From NCBI GenBank assembly GCA_900769815.1, contig CAAGID010000015.1, positions 1-46,269 of the forward strand: a stretch of DNA of 46,269 nucleotides, written 5' to 3'. A program made the position numbers and the translations under genes. Every line of letters begins with the position of its first letter. Position 1 is the stretch's first letter. This document shows positions 8,461 through 16,095 of the stretch, piece after piece. The DNA is from Clostridia bacterium. GTDB taxonomy: Bacteria > Bacillota > Clostridia > Christensenellales > QALW01. The notes beneath the pieces are model-generated. The model saw nothing but the letters and a program-made list of their open reading frames with translations. It did no database searches and was not told the origin of the DNA.

Positions 8461-8489
8461 ATTATATCACGCCCGCTTTTTTTTTGCAA
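8461..8489 (-). promoter_or_regulatory. Promoter of tkt
   Basis: On the minus strand TTGCAA, a 17-base spacer and a consensus TATAAT predict a start near 8454, about 38 bases before the chosen ATG. Confidence 0.65.
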
Positions 8490-8510
8490 GTAATATCACA
8501 AAACTTTTTC

Positions 8511-8539
8511 TTTTCATATTGAAGAATGAGTGGTATAAT
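8511..8539 (+). promoter_or_regulatory. Possible promoter of the lipoprotein gene
   Basis: TATAAT at 8534-8539 is preceded, 17 bases upstream, by TTTTCA, a weak -35. The start would lie about 20-25 bases before the ATG at 8569. Confidence 0.4.
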
Positions 8540-8568
8540 ATAAAAAAATGATTATTACGAGGTCAGTT

Positions 8569-9345
8569 ATGAGAATCAAAACATTAATTACCGTAGTTTC
8601 AGCCATATCACTTATTTCTCTTTGCGGTTGTGCCAAGATAGAGAACGTTAACGTTGATAAAGATAAAGTACCCGTAAATTACGAGGCATCATATAAAATA
8701 ACAACAGATAAGTTCATTTATAACAATGATTATACCGTAAAGCTTGAAGGCGATGAGCTTGTTATTTCCTCCAAGGTTGACGAATATTGGGATAATAACC
8801 AAGAGGGCGACAATTATTTAGAGGGCAGACAGATAATGACTACTCTTTCAAAACTTAACGGAACCGATAACTTCGGTGTACCTAACCTTGTTGAGGAAGA
8901 ATTTTATATTACAGCCGACGAATCCTATTATACTAAATTTACCTTTGAGCACGACCACGAGATAAACGCAGGCATACTTAAGATAAAGAAGTATTCCGCA
9001 AACTCTGAAAGCGGATTTTCGGAAGAAAACCATACTTTACAACTTGATAAACAGTATTTTGATAAGGACTCTCTGCCATTTATAATTGCAGGCTTTACTG
9101 AAAAAGAAGCCGTTATTAACGTTTCTTCCGGTAACCGCAGTTCACTGCAGGCAGTTAAATTCGAGCATATGGAAAACGAGAGTATAAAAACAAAGGCAGG
9201 CACCTTTGATTGCTCTGTTATCCGATTAAGACCCAACACCGATTTTTCAGTTAACAGCGCAAGAATTTACGTTGATTCAAAGACAGGAATTCCTGTAAAA
9301 ATCGTTCACGATTCCTCGGTAATGGAATTAATAAGCATAAAATAG
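8569..9345 (+). CDS. Predicted lipoprotein, unknown function
   Basis: A 258-residue secreted protein. Starting at the ATG at 8569 (GAGG five bases upstream), it has a short basic N-terminus, a hydrophobic stretch and the lipobox LCGC, so the mature protein should be lipid-anchored at a cysteine about 20 residues in. The remainder is polar and probably beta-rich. The last 60 residues (KTKAGTFDCSVIRL, ARIYVDSKTGIPVKI) resemble the end of DUF3108-type proteins, which I offer only as a weak likeness. It stands alone, diverges from tkt and is closed by a terminator. An alternative start 7 codons upstream lacks a ribosome binding site. Confidence 0.7.
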   Translation: MRIKTLITVVSAISLISLCGCAKIENVNVDKDKVPVNYEASYKITTDKFIYNNDYTVKLEGDELVISSKVDEYWDNNQEGDNYLEGRQIMTTLSKLNGTDNFGVPNLVEEEFYITADESYYTKFTFEHDHEINAGILKIKKYSANSESGFSEENHTLQLDKQYFDKDSLPFIIAGFTEKEAVINVSSGNRSSLQAVKFEHMENESIKTKAGTFDCSVIRLRPNTDFSVNSARIYVDSKTGIPVKIVHDSSVMELISIK

Positions 9346-9354
9346 TTCAAAAAA

Positions 9355-9392
9355 AAGCAGTGCAGTCCGATTTATGGCTGCACTGTTTTTCT
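9355..9392 (+). terminator. Terminator of the lipoprotein gene
   Basis: CAGTGCAG pairs with CTGCACTG across a 12-base loop and is followed by TTTTTCTTT, a few bases past the stop codon. Confidence 0.75.
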
Positions 9393-9512
9393 TTAGAATT
9401 TTTCTAATCTCAAACGCTCTGAAAAAAAGTTAATATGCCCCAAACCCCGTTTTTGTATTAAAAAATAAAAAAAGTTACACAATAAAAACAAAATAGAAAC
9501 GGAGGTTTTGGT

Positions 9513-10355
9513 ATGAAAAAAAGAATTATTACCAAAGAAATAATAGACTCGTTCAAAAATTATTTAGTAGAGAATGAAAAGTCAACGGCTACCATTGAGA
9601 AGTATATGCGGGATATCAGGCGTTTTATTGAATATCTTGCCACCAGCGCAATGGATAAAGCATCGGTTCTTAATTATAAAGGTATGTTGGAACAAAATTA
9701 TGCTGTCCGAAGTGCAAACTCAATGCTTGCAGCTCTTAATACTTTCTTACGTTTTGCAGGCTGGCACGATTTGTGCGTAAAACAGTTTAAAGTGCAGAAG
9801 GAAGCGTACTGTTCGGAGGACAAGGAACTTACAAAAGAAGACTATACTGCACTTATAAAAGCCGCCGAGCAAAAGAAAAACCAACGTTTATCCCTTGTAA
9901 TACAAACTATATGCTCAACAGGTATCCGTGTGAGCGAATTGCAATTTATAACAGTGGAGGCTGTAAAACGAGGCGAAGCAGTTGTTTCCTTAAAGGGAAA
10001 AACAAGAAAGATATTTATTGTTAGCGCTCTACAGAAAAAACTGTTAAAATATGCTATAGAGCAAGGAATTGTATCAGGTTTCCTTTTTATAACAAATGGC
10101 GGAAAGCCTCTTAACCGCAGTAATATATGGCGGCAAATGAAGGCTTTATGCGAAGACGCAGGCGTATCTCCACAAAAGGTGTTCCCTCATAATTTGAGAC
10201 ATCTGTTCGCAAGAACCTTCTACGGCATCGAAAAAGATATTGCAAAGCTGGCAGATATTCTTGGACACTCTAATATTAATACAACACGTATTTATATTAT
10301 CACTACCGGTGCCGAGCATCAAAGGCGAATGGAAAATATGCACCTTATTATATAA
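9513..10355 (+). CDS. Tyrosine recombinase, probable promoter invertase
   Basis: A 280-residue XerC/D-type site-specific recombinase. The N-terminal SAM-like core-binding domain spans residues ~8-90. The catalytic domain shows the full set of active-site residues: R139 (TGIRVSEL), K161 or K163 (LKGKTRK), H226 and R229 (HNLRH), H252 (GHSNI) and nucleophile Y261. It has an ATG behind GGAGG. It ends 38 bases before a pair of perfect inverted repeats that flank a promoter, the arrangement of known phase-variation invertases that act on an adjacent site. Nothing else of a phage or conjugative element is next to it. It is too complete to be a remnant. A housekeeping Xer role is less likely because of the adjacent repeats. 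Confidence 0.85.
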   Translation: MKKRIITKEIIDSFKNYLVENEKSTATIEKYMRDIRRFIEYLATSAMDKASVLNYKGMLEQNYAVRSANSMLAALNTFLRFAGWHDLCVKQFKVQKEAYCSEDKELTKEDYTALIKAAEQKKNQRLSLVIQTICSTGIRVSELQFITVEAVKRGEAVVSLKGKTRKIFIVSALQKKLLKYAIEQGIVSGFLFITNGGKPLNRSNIWRQMKALCEDAGVSPQKVFPHNLRHLFARTFYGIEKDIAKLADILGHSNINTTRIYIITTGAEHQRRMENMHLII

Positions 10356-10392
10356 AAAAATAAAACCGCCACACAGAGCAGCGGTTGAATAC

Positions 10393-10415
10393 CACATAAT
10401 GGGTATTATGTTGTA
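10393..10415 (-). repeat. Recombination site a (inverted copy)
   Basis: The 23 bases here are the exact reverse complement of 10650-10672. The core, read on the minus strand, is ACATAATACCCATTATGT-like, with AT-rich half-sites around ACCC. This is the left boundary of the proposed invertible segment. Confidence 0.85.
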
Positions 10416-10484
10416 AAGCAATATTAAAAAAATGGTTTTTCCTAAAAAACAGCTCTGCTAAAACAAAATAAAGACACAACAAAG

Positions 10485-10518
10485 AAGACCTTTTAAAAAT
10501 TTATGAACAAAAGGTCTT
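10485..10518. terminator. Hairpin inside the invertible segment
   Basis: AAGACCTTTT and AAAAGGTCTT form a 10-bp stem with a 14-base loop. T-rich sequence follows weakly on both sides, so it could block transcription entering from the recombinase gene or, after inversion, from the other side. Confidence 0.45.
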
Positions 10519-10575
10519 ATTTGTGTGCCCGAAATCCGTTTTTTATGTAAATCTCGTAAAAATGTAAAAAAACAC

Positions 10576-10605
10576 TTGACTTGTCTTGCCGAAATGTGCT
10601 ATAAT
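10576..10605 (+). promoter_or_regulatory. Strong promoter within the invertible segment
   Basis: TTGACT, an 18-base spacer and a perfect TATAAT give a predicted start near 10612. In the present orientation it fires rightwards through site b towards the surface-protein operon. Confidence 0.8.
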
Positions 10606-10649
10606 TCCTCTACAAATAAAGTAACGAAGGGTGCTTGTTCGGCTATTCG

Positions 10650-10672
10650 TACAACATAATACCCATTATGTG
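10650..10672 (+). repeat. Recombination site b
   Basis: Exact inverted partner of site a. The core ACATAATACCCATTATGT is itself a near palindrome (CATAAT/ATTATG around ACCC), as expected for a tyrosine-recombinase crossover site with two binding arms and a short spacer. Confidence 0.85.
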
Positions 10673-10675
10673 ATG

Positions 10676-10703
10676 CCGATGTTCATTAAACATCGGTTTT
10701 TTT
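10676..10703 (+). terminator. Intrinsic terminator between sites b and c
   Basis: CCGATGTT pairs with AACATCGG around five bases and is followed by seven T residues. It would stop the transcript from the invertible promoter after about 90 nucleotides unless it is read through or removed. Confidence 0.8.
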
Positions 10704-10715
10704 ACTGAACTGGCT

Positions 10716-10737
10716 CAACATAATACCCATTATGTTG
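10716..10737 (+). repeat. Recombination site c
   Basis: CAACATAATACCCATTATG at 10716-10734 repeats the site b core in the same direction and continues with TTG instead of TG. The direct repeat with site b brackets the terminator. Confidence 0.8.
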
Positions 10738-10789
10738 CCTTCTCCCTTTTATTTAAGTAAAATTCATACACACATAAAATTCAAAGTAG

Positions 10790-10862
10790 ACCCGTGCCTG
10801 AGCCTTAGAGCCTGTGCCATTTAATCGTTTATTACGATTGTGGTACGGGCTTTTCTTTTTTC
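10790..10862 (+). terminator. Leader attenuator with two alternative 5' arms
   Basis: AGCCTGTGCCA (10809-10819) pairs with TGGTACGGGCT (10841-10851), with an inner AATCG/CGATT stem, and is followed by TTTTCTTTTTT: a typical terminator. An earlier segment, ACCCGTGCC (10790-10798), could pair with the same 3' arm. This suggests a regulated choice between folds ahead of the zinc-ribbon gene. The ligand or factor is unknown. Confidence 0.6.
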
Positions 10863-10899
10863 TACTCTGTACTCAAGCACAGGAACAAGGAGATTTCAT

Positions 10900-11121
10900 T
10901 TGAAAAACACACTTCAGAACGAACCAATACTTAATGACGTTGAAACATCTATGCAGCGACTACTATGCCCTGTATGCGGAAAGCACACGGTGCTATGGTT
11001 GCTTCCTGATACTGAGATTAAGAATTTACCTATCAAATGCAAACTATGCGGAAAAGAAAGCATTATAAACTTCCCGCCGCTTACCGATATTAATAACTCT
11101 ACATCAGATGAAAACAACTAA
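10900..11121 (+). CDS. Small zinc-ribbon protein of the cysteine-rich KTR type
   Basis: I choose a TTG start at 10900 because AAGGAG lies seven bases upstream. A GTG 20 codons earlier would sit inside the leader terminator. The 73-residue product has two CxxC knuckles, CPVCGKHT and CKLCGKES, separated by ~25 residues, with the intervening pattern DTEIKNLPIKC. This matches my memory of the cysteine-rich KTR-domain proteins found in mobile elements and Clostridia. These are predicted to bind zinc, and their function is unknown. It is the first gene after the switch and leader, ahead of the TetR gene, so it may take part in regulating the operon, but that is inference from position. Confidence 0.7.
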   Translation: MKNTLQNEPILNDVETSMQRLLCPVCGKHTVLWLLPDTEIKNLPIKCKLCGKESIINFPPLTDINNSTSDENN

Positions 11122-11173
11122 TACTTTTTATACAGATAACGCCGATTCTCAGAAAAATTATATGTATTCCGGA

Positions 11174-11192
11174 GCAAACGTCGGTCGTTTGC
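11174..11192. promoter_or_regulatory. Inverted repeat, possible TetR operator
   Basis: GCAAACG-TCGGT-CGTTTGC lies about 55 bases before the TetR gene. The size and symmetry fit an operator for that regulator, but the repeat could equally be an RNA hairpin. Confidence 0.35.
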
Positions 11193-11247
11193 ATTATTTT
11201 GCCGAAAAATGTAGTAAATGCTTACGAAACGGAAGGTGAACCACAAA

Positions 11248-11832
11248 ATGAAACACGACCAACTCCGCCAAGGACTTATTGACGGAACAATCCATATCAT
11301 TGCGAAAGAAGGCCTTGATAAGGCTTCAACGAAACAAATTGGACTTGCAACATCCTTAAACGAAGCATATATCTACCGTTGTTTTAAGGACAAGGAAGAT
11401 ATGTTTGCAAAGGCATTTGCATCACTTGATGATGAACTTGTAGAAAAAATGATGCAGCACGTCGCTGTAATGTATATGCATGAATTAGAGTATGAAACTC
11501 GCTGTAGGTTTTTCTTTATTGCAATTTGGCGGTTTTTGCTTGGTAACCGTGATAAATGTCTTACATATGTTCAATACTACTATTCTCCATATTTTGTAAG
11601 ATATTCGGCAGAAGAGCATAAGCAAAGATTTGAACCGCTTATTGATAAGTTCAGTGATGCCTTCCGTGATGAATCGGATGTGTGGATGATTTTGAACCAC
11701 ATATTAAACGTAATGCTGGACTTCGCAGTTAAAGTGCATAATAATCAAATGCAAAATACGGATAATTATGCTGAACACGTTTTCCGTGTAATCTATCACT
11801 CCGTAAGACAATATTTCAGAATAGCAGTTTAA
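11248..11832 (+). CDS. TetR-family transcriptional regulator
   Basis: A 194-residue regulator starting at the ATG at 11248, with GGAAGG about 11 bases upstream. The N-terminal helix-turn-helix domain (residues ~4-50) has the family pattern IIAKEGLDKASTKQIGLATS followed by EAYIYRCFKDKEDMF, close to the TetR consensus xxxYxHFxxKExL. The C-terminal ligand/dimer domain is unusually rich in aromatic residues (RCRFFFIAIWRFLL, YVQYYYSPYF). It lies directly before sipW and the TasA-like genes and probably controls them together with the invertible promoter. The effector is unknown. Confidence 0.85.
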   Translation: MKHDQLRQGLIDGTIHIIAKEGLDKASTKQIGLATSLNEAYIYRCFKDKEDMFAKAFASLDDELVEKMMQHVAVMYMHELEYETRCRFFFIAIWRFLLGNRDKCLTYVQYYYSPYFVRYSAEEHKQRFEPLIDKFSDAFRDESDVWMILNHILNVMLDFAVKVHNNQMQNTDNYAEHVFRVIYHSVRQYFRIAV

Positions 11833-11854
11833 GGTAGGTTAAACGCAAGAAAAT

Positions 11855-12382
11855 ATGAATTCCCTATTAAAAAAGACGTTAAAGATTATATCCAACACAG
11901 TAGTAATACTTGCCGTTATATTAGCCTTTCTTTTGCACGGCTTCCAATTATTCGGGATAAAGCCATATTCCGTACTATCCGGTTCTATGGAATCCGTTTA
12001 TCCCACAGGCTCTCTTATTTACGTGACAAAAGCTGACCCTAATGAATTAGAAGTAAACGACGTTATTACTTTTAGAATGTCAAACGGCTCCATTGCAACA
12101 CATCGCATCATAGAGCTTGTTCCCGATGAAACTGATTCAGCGATTATTAGGTTCAGAACGAAAGGCGACGAAAATAAAATAGCTGACGGATCGCTTGTTG
12201 ATTTTAACAGTGTAATAGGAAAACCGCTGTTTTGTATCCCCCTTCTTGGTTATCTTGCTACTTATATAGCGACTCCGTCGGGAAAATACGTGGCTCTTAC
12301 TGTTGCCGTCGCATTGATACTCTTTGAAATAATAATAAGCATTGCTCTTGATGATAAAGAAAAAAAGGAGACCTCATTATGA
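11855..12382 (+). CDS. sipW: SipW-like type I signal peptidase
   Basis: A 175-residue membrane peptidase of the ER/archaeal-like signal peptidase group that includes Bacillus SipW. It has an N-terminal membrane helix (residues ~12-30), the nucleophile motif SGSM with Ser44, the catalytic THRI histidine at about 83 and a second helix at ~145-165. A histidine in place of the usual lysine is the hallmark of this group. SipW enzymes process TasA/TapA-type precursors, and the next genes encode exactly such precursors. The reading frame overlaps the following gene by four bases (ATGA), indicating coupling. The ribosome binding site is weak and distant. Confidence 0.9.
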   Translation: MNSLLKKTLKIISNTVVILAVILAFLLHGFQLFGIKPYSVLSGSMESVYPTGSLIYVTKADPNELEVNDVITFRMSNGSIATHRIIELVPDETDSAIIRFRTKGDENKIADGSLVDFNSVIGKPLFCIPLLGYLATYIATPSGKYVALTVAVALILFEIIISIALDDKEKKETSL

Positions 12383-13035
12383 AAAAAGCAAAAGTTTTAA
12401 CATTAACCCTTTGTGCGGTACTGCTCGTTACTGCATCCGTTATTGGTACTCTTGCCTATTTAACAAGCCAGGATACTGTTATTAACACTTTTACCGTAGG
12501 TAAAGTAAATATTATCTTAGACGAAACTGACGTTACGCCCGATGGCAAACCCATTGACGGTGCTGACCGTGTAAAGGAAAACAGTTATCATCTTGTTCCC
12601 GGTAATACATACAAAAAAGACCCCACCGTTACAGTTGTTAAAGGCAGTGAAGAATCTTACGTTCGTATGCTGGTTACCGTTAACTGTATGAAAGAGCTTG
12701 ATAATGCTTTTTCCCCTGAAACTGCAGACCTTACAACTATTTTTAACGGCTATGACGCAATCAATTGGGTATATAAAAAAGTAATCAGAGATGCTAACAC
12801 CAATACCGTTACATATGAATTCCGCTACAAAGAAAAAGTGTCCCCTAATGCTAATGAAAATACGGTTCTTGATGCTTTATTTGATTCCATTACCGTTCCC
12901 TCGTACTTTAATAGTGACGATATGTCATCTCTTAAAGACCTTAAAATTACCGTTATAGGTCACGCTATTCAGGCAACAGGCTTTGATGATGCAGATGCTG
13001 CCTGGACTGCTTTTGATAACCAAATCAACGGTTAA
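12379..13035 (+). CDS. TasA/camelysin-like secreted protein
   Basis: A 218-residue precursor with a SipW-type signal peptide: KKAK, a hydrophobic core, then GTLAYLTSQDTVINTFTVG, in which the NTF-x-x-G block is diagnostic of the class. The mature part is a compact beta-rich domain (KVNIILDETDV..., LVPGNTYKKDPTVTVVKGSEESYVRM...) like TasA, CalY and camelysin, which form extracellular fibres or bind the surface. It overlaps sipW by four bases. It is the shortest and probably most typical fibre subunit of the operon. The C-terminus (ATGFDDADAAWTAFDNQING) matches the family ending. Confidence 0.88.
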   Translation: MKKAKVLTLTLCAVLLVTASVIGTLAYLTSQDTVINTFTVGKVNIILDETDVTPDGKPIDGADRVKENSYHLVPGNTYKKDPTVTVVKGSEESYVRMLVTVNCMKELDNAFSPETADLTTIFNGYDAINWVYKKVIRDANTNTVTYEFRYKEKVSPNANENTVLDALFDSITVPSYFNSDDMSSLKDLKITVIGHAIQATGFDDADAAWTAFDNQING

Positions 13036-13120
13036 TTAAAAAATCCGCTTTCATTCAGACGGTTGAATTCGTGTTTCTCCGCCTGTTGAAATAAAAATTA
13101 AGGAAAGGAGGAACACGAAA

Positions 13121-13747
13121 TTGAAAGAAAAGCATTGCAATCAAAGAAAGCGTTTAAGTGGTATAAAAATTGCTCTTTTCTCATTCGCACTTACTTTGGT
13201 GCTTTCAAGTATAATTGGCGGTACAGTTGCTTGGCTCATTGCTAAGACCGAACCTGTAGTCAACACCTTTACTTATGGTGACATCAATATCACTCTTGAG
13301 GAAACTGATAGCAATATAGATGGAGATAATAATCCTAACACTAACGACTATCCTATGATTCCCGGCAACTCCATTGAAAAAGACCCCAAGGTTACTTTTA
13401 AGGCTAACAGCGAAAATGCATGGCTCTTCGTAAAATTAGAGAAGACTTCAAACTTCGATGATTTTATGACCTTTGAAATTGAGGAAGGCTGGGCCCCCTT
13501 AAACGGCGTTGACGGCGTGTATTATAAAAGTGTAGATAAGGCTACACAAGACGCTGAATTCTATATTATCAAGGATAATACCGTTAGCGTTAAGAACTCT
13601 GTAACCAAGGAAATGCTCAACGCTTTAGATGCAAACGGTGCAAGCAACTATCCTAAGCTGACCGTTACTGCTTATGCAGTACAGCGTGATAGCAATATCA
13701 CAACTGCTGCCGATGCTTGGGCACAGATTCCTACTACCACTCCCTAA
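13121..13747 (+). CDS. TasA/camelysin-like secreted protein, second copy
   Basis: A 208-residue paralogue of the preceding protein. A TTG start is set by AAGGAGG eight to nine bases upstream. The signal peptide is basic (KEKHCNQRKR), then hydrophobic, then GGTVAWLIAKTEPVVNTFTYG, again with NTF-x-x-G. The mature domain has the same order of blocks: ITLEETDS, YPMIPGNSIEKDPKVTFKA, AWLFVKLE and the terminal LTVTAYAVQR...AADAWAQI. It probably co-assembles with or caps the other fibre subunits. The similarity is at the level of fold and motifs rather than high identity. Confidence 0.87.
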   Translation: MKEKHCNQRKRLSGIKIALFSFALTLVLSSIIGGTVAWLIAKTEPVVNTFTYGDINITLEETDSNIDGDNNPNTNDYPMIPGNSIEKDPKVTFKANSENAWLFVKLEKTSNFDDFMTFEIEEGWAPLNGVDGVYYKSVDKATQDAEFYIIKDNTVSVKNSVTKEMLNALDANGASNYPKLTVTAYAVQRDSNITTAADAWAQIPTTTP

Positions 13748-13790
13748 TAAATCAGGAAAACAATAAAATATTTGAAAGGAAGTATTTTAT

Positions 13791-15479
13791 ATGAAACTTA
13801 GAAATTTATTGCTTACAGGTTTAAGCTTCGTTCTTGTTGCTGCTGTTTCTATTGGCGGAACTTTAGCTTACCTCACAAGCACAGATGATGACGTAAACGT
13901 AATGACTCTTGGTAACGTTGAAATTAAACAGCACGAATATCAGAGAGTAACTAATGACGATGGTTCCTATAAAACCGATACCATTGACGGTCAGATCAGC
14001 TATGTGTTAGAGGCTTTTGAACAGGGCAAGGCTCTGCTTCCCATTGTTGGCGATCCCAACGAACCCGGCAACAGTCCCGCTTATGCCGGCTACGACAATA
14101 CTATTGTACGTATGACTCAGGTTGATTCCTATGGCAGTATGCAGGTATTTGCAGGCAAAAACGCACAGGATAAGTTTGTAACCGTTGAGAACACCGGCAA
14201 GTCTGATGCTTACGTTCGTACCCTTGTTGCTATCGAGAACGGTACGGGCGATGCAAACCTGATCGGAATTGGTTCTCGTTGTGTTGCCGCTGAGAAAGCA
14301 GCAACCAGCACCGCTCCTTGGGTCTCCAATTATATTGGTCAAATTATTGTTGACGGTAATACCTATGGATTGTTTGAGTACGTATACCGTGGAGCAAGCG
14401 ACGTTTCCCGTCACGTAAACGGCGTTCTCCCTGCAGGTGACACAACTTACCCCAGTCTTTGCCAGGTTTATCTGAAGCACAATGCAACAAACGAAGATAT
14501 GGAAGCTATTGACGGTAACGGCAATGGTACTCTTGATATCCTCGTTCTTTCCCAGGCAGTTCAGGTTGAAGGCTTTGCTGATGCTAAGACCGCACTTGAC
14601 ACTGCATTCGGTAAGGCTTCTGAAAAGGGTGCTGAATGGTTCGGCGGCATGGGCAAGGTTCAGTTCGTAGAGGCTGAAACCGGTATGACTCAGCTCGAAG
14701 GCGAAGCAGCTAAGGAAATTCTCGAGTCCCTTGAGGCTGGTAACGATCTGATCGTCGACGAAAAAATGGATCTTCTTGGATTTTATACTACTGAAGTTGA
14801 TGCCAAGGGTGCTACTGCAACGTTAAATGGTGTAGGTCCCGAAGCATATGGTTACCTCGCATTCCTTCCCGATGCAGGCGAAGATGTAACTGTCGAAAAC
14901 CTTAACGTAACCGGTTCTGGTTTTGTAGAAATCGGACACTATGGAATTGGTGGTGGCACCTACACAGTTAATAATCTTAAAATCGAAAATCTTGCCTCTA
15001 CCTTAAAAAATGGAAATAAAGGTTTTAATCTAGCCTGTGCCTTTATGGCGAACGGTGACGCAACCCTGAATAACTGTGTAATTACGGGCACTACTGCTGT
15101 TCAGGACGGTGCTATGCCTGTAGACCTTGCTTGTGGTCAAGCATGGAAAGGTTATAAGGATGATAATGATAACAAAGTTTCAACAACTGTTAATGGCGGT
15201 GAGTACGGCACTGTTTACTGTTGGGAGCACTCCATTGTAGAGATTAACGGTGCAAAAATTGATACTCTCTATGCCGCTCCCATTGGAGGTACTGTAACTA
15301 TCAAGCCTGGCACTCATATTGGTACAATCAATGTTGATTATGGCACTTCTGATAAATATGCAACTGCTACAAACCTCGCTAAGCTTTTTATCGAGGACGG
15401 CGCTACTGTTGATGCTATCGTATTTGGCGGCAGCACCTATACTGTTGCACAGTGGAACGAGTTCGTTGCTTCACTTTAA
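13791..15479 (+). CDS. Large TasA-like protein with C-terminal beta-structured extension
   Basis: A 562-residue secreted protein. Residues 1-45 form a SipW-type signal peptide (GGTLAYLTSTDDDVNVMTLGNV; here NVMTLG replaces NTFxxG). Residues ~45-270 resemble a TasA-like domain ending in AVQVEGFADAKTALDTAFG, preceded by the block VTVENTGKSDAYVRT. A link (EWFGGMGKVQFVEAETGM) leads into ~280 residues rich in short strands with Asn, Gly and Thr (VTVENLNVTGSG, GTYTVNNLKIENL, ATLNNCVITG, STTVNGGEYGTVY). This is the pattern of a right-handed beta helix. It probably displays an adhesive or carbohydrate-binding domain on the fibre. RNA element 1 follows its stop. Confidence 0.82.
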   Translation: MKLRNLLLTGLSFVLVAAVSIGGTLAYLTSTDDDVNVMTLGNVEIKQHEYQRVTNDDGSYKTDTIDGQISYVLEAFEQGKALLPIVGDPNEPGNSPAYAGYDNTIVRMTQVDSYGSMQVFAGKNAQDKFVTVENTGKSDAYVRTLVAIENGTGDANLIGIGSRCVAAEKAATSTAPWVSNYIGQIIVDGNTYGLFEYVYRGASDVSRHVNGVLPAGDTTYPSLCQVYLKHNATNEDMEAIDGNGNGTLDILVLSQAVQVEGFADAKTALDTAFGKASEKGAEWFGGMGKVQFVEAETGMTQLEGEAAKEILESLEAGNDLIVDEKMDLLGFYTTEVDAKGATATLNGVGPEAYGYLAFLPDAGEDVTVENLNVTGSGFVEIGHYGIGGGTYTVNNLKIENLASTLKNGNKGFNLACAFMANGDATLNNCVITGTTAVQDGAMPVDLACGQAWKGYKDDNDNKVSTTVNGGEYGTVYCWEHSIVEINGAKIDTLYAAPIGGTVTIKPGTHIGTINVDYGTSDKYATATNLAKLFIEDGATVDAIVFGGSTYTVAQWNEFVASL

Positions 15480-15503
15480 TTTGTAATCTGTTTTATTCAT
15501 AAA

Positions 15504-15582
15504 ATGCTGTCCTTCCCCCTCTCGGGGATGGGCGGCAATCAAAGGGTATAAGCTATACCGTTTATGCCTTTTGATTGCTGAT
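15504..15582 (+). promoter_or_regulatory. Intergenic two-hairpin RNA element, copy 1
   Basis: ATGCTGTCC leads into a GC-rich hairpin (CCCC/GGGG). This is followed by the fixed sequence GGGCGGCAATCAAAGGG and a long hairpin closed by CCTTTTGATTGC. Copies at 15991-16060 and 18480-18552 keep the fixed parts but change both arms of the first stem and the inner part of the second. There is no T-run, so it is not an ordinary terminator. Confidence 0.65.
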
Positions 15583-15713
15583 AAGCAAACTTATTTAAAA
15601 GTAGTCCACAATGTTACCATTCATTATATGCGTTTTAATTCTTGATATCTAAATTATGGCAGATGTCTTCGAGCGCATAAAAGCTAAGCACACAAAAAGA
15701 AAAGGTTCCCGCA

Positions 15714-15938
15714 ATGACAGAAAATTCCAACTTATTTTTTTACGTTTTAATTGGCATTACTGCCGCATTTATTTTGATTTTTATTGTATATAACTTCAGT
15801 TTATTTCTCAACGATTTTTCTTCGGAGTTAAAATACCTGAATAGTGAAATAAGCCGAACGGAGGGTTTAGAGCGCGAACATTGGATTCGCACGCGAAGAA
15901 GACTTTGGCTTTCGTTACTGCCATTTATTAAGTATTAG
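15714..15938 (+). CDS. Small single-pass membrane protein
   Basis: A 74-residue protein with a short polar N-terminus, one clear membrane helix (residues ~8-33: FYVLIGITAAFILIFIVYNF), an acidic/polar amphipathic stretch and a basic tail (RTRRRLW). I do not recognise it. It lies between two large TasA-like genes and between RNA elements 1 and 2. AAAGG precedes the ATG. It may help assembly or anchoring of the secreted proteins, but only the position supports this. Confidence 0.55.
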   Translation: MTENSNLFFYVLIGITAAFILIFIVYNFSLFLNDFSSELKYLNSEISRTEGLEREHWIRTRRRLWLSLLPFIKY

Positions 15939-15990
15939 TTTGTTGTTCTTTACAGACAGCTAAAATGATGTCTTCAACATTTTTATCTCC

Positions 15991-16060
15991 CGCTGCCCCA
16001 TTCAATAGAATGGGCGGCAATCAAAGGGCATAAAAGCTTTTGTGTCTTTTGATTGCCGAA
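15991..16060 (+). promoter_or_regulatory. Intergenic two-hairpin RNA element, copy 2
   Basis: The first stem is CCCATTC/GAATGGG with loop AATA. The second is GGCAATCAAAGG...CTTTTGATTGCC with a different inner part. The element ends about 35 bases before the ATG of the next gene. Base-paired positions differ from copies 1 and 3 while pairing is kept. Confidence 0.65.
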
Positions 16061-16095
16061 AATAAGGCAAAATAACAATAAGGAGGCATACATAT

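Larger units (their letters stand above)
10393..10672. mobile_element. Proposed invertible promoter segment
   Basis: About 235 bases lie between perfect 23-bp inverted repeats and contain no gene. They hold a hairpin (10485-10518) and a near-consensus promoter pointing right (10576-10605). Inversion by the neighbouring tyrosine recombinase would turn the promoter towards the 3' end of the recombinase and silence the rightward operon. A third, same-direction copy of the site at 10716-10737 allows alternative inversion of a longer segment or deletion of the terminator between sites b and c. This is inferred from architecture; no inverted reads can be seen in one sequence. Confidence 0.75.

Noticed and set aside
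9513..12382. The recombinase, KTR-type protein and TetR as part of a conjugative element
   Set aside because: No relaxase, coupling protein, excisionase or replication gene is present. The neighbouring inverted repeats fit a local promoter switch better.
14007..14480. A 157-codon antisense frame within the 562-residue TasA-like gene
   Set aside because: No start signal or family features; it is a shadow of the coding strand.
15504..15582. RNA elements as c-di-GMP or other known riboswitches
   Set aside because: The conserved GGCAATCAAAGGG core and double-hairpin layout do not match the consensus of the riboswitches I know, and a riboswitch repeated between genes of one operon would be unusual.
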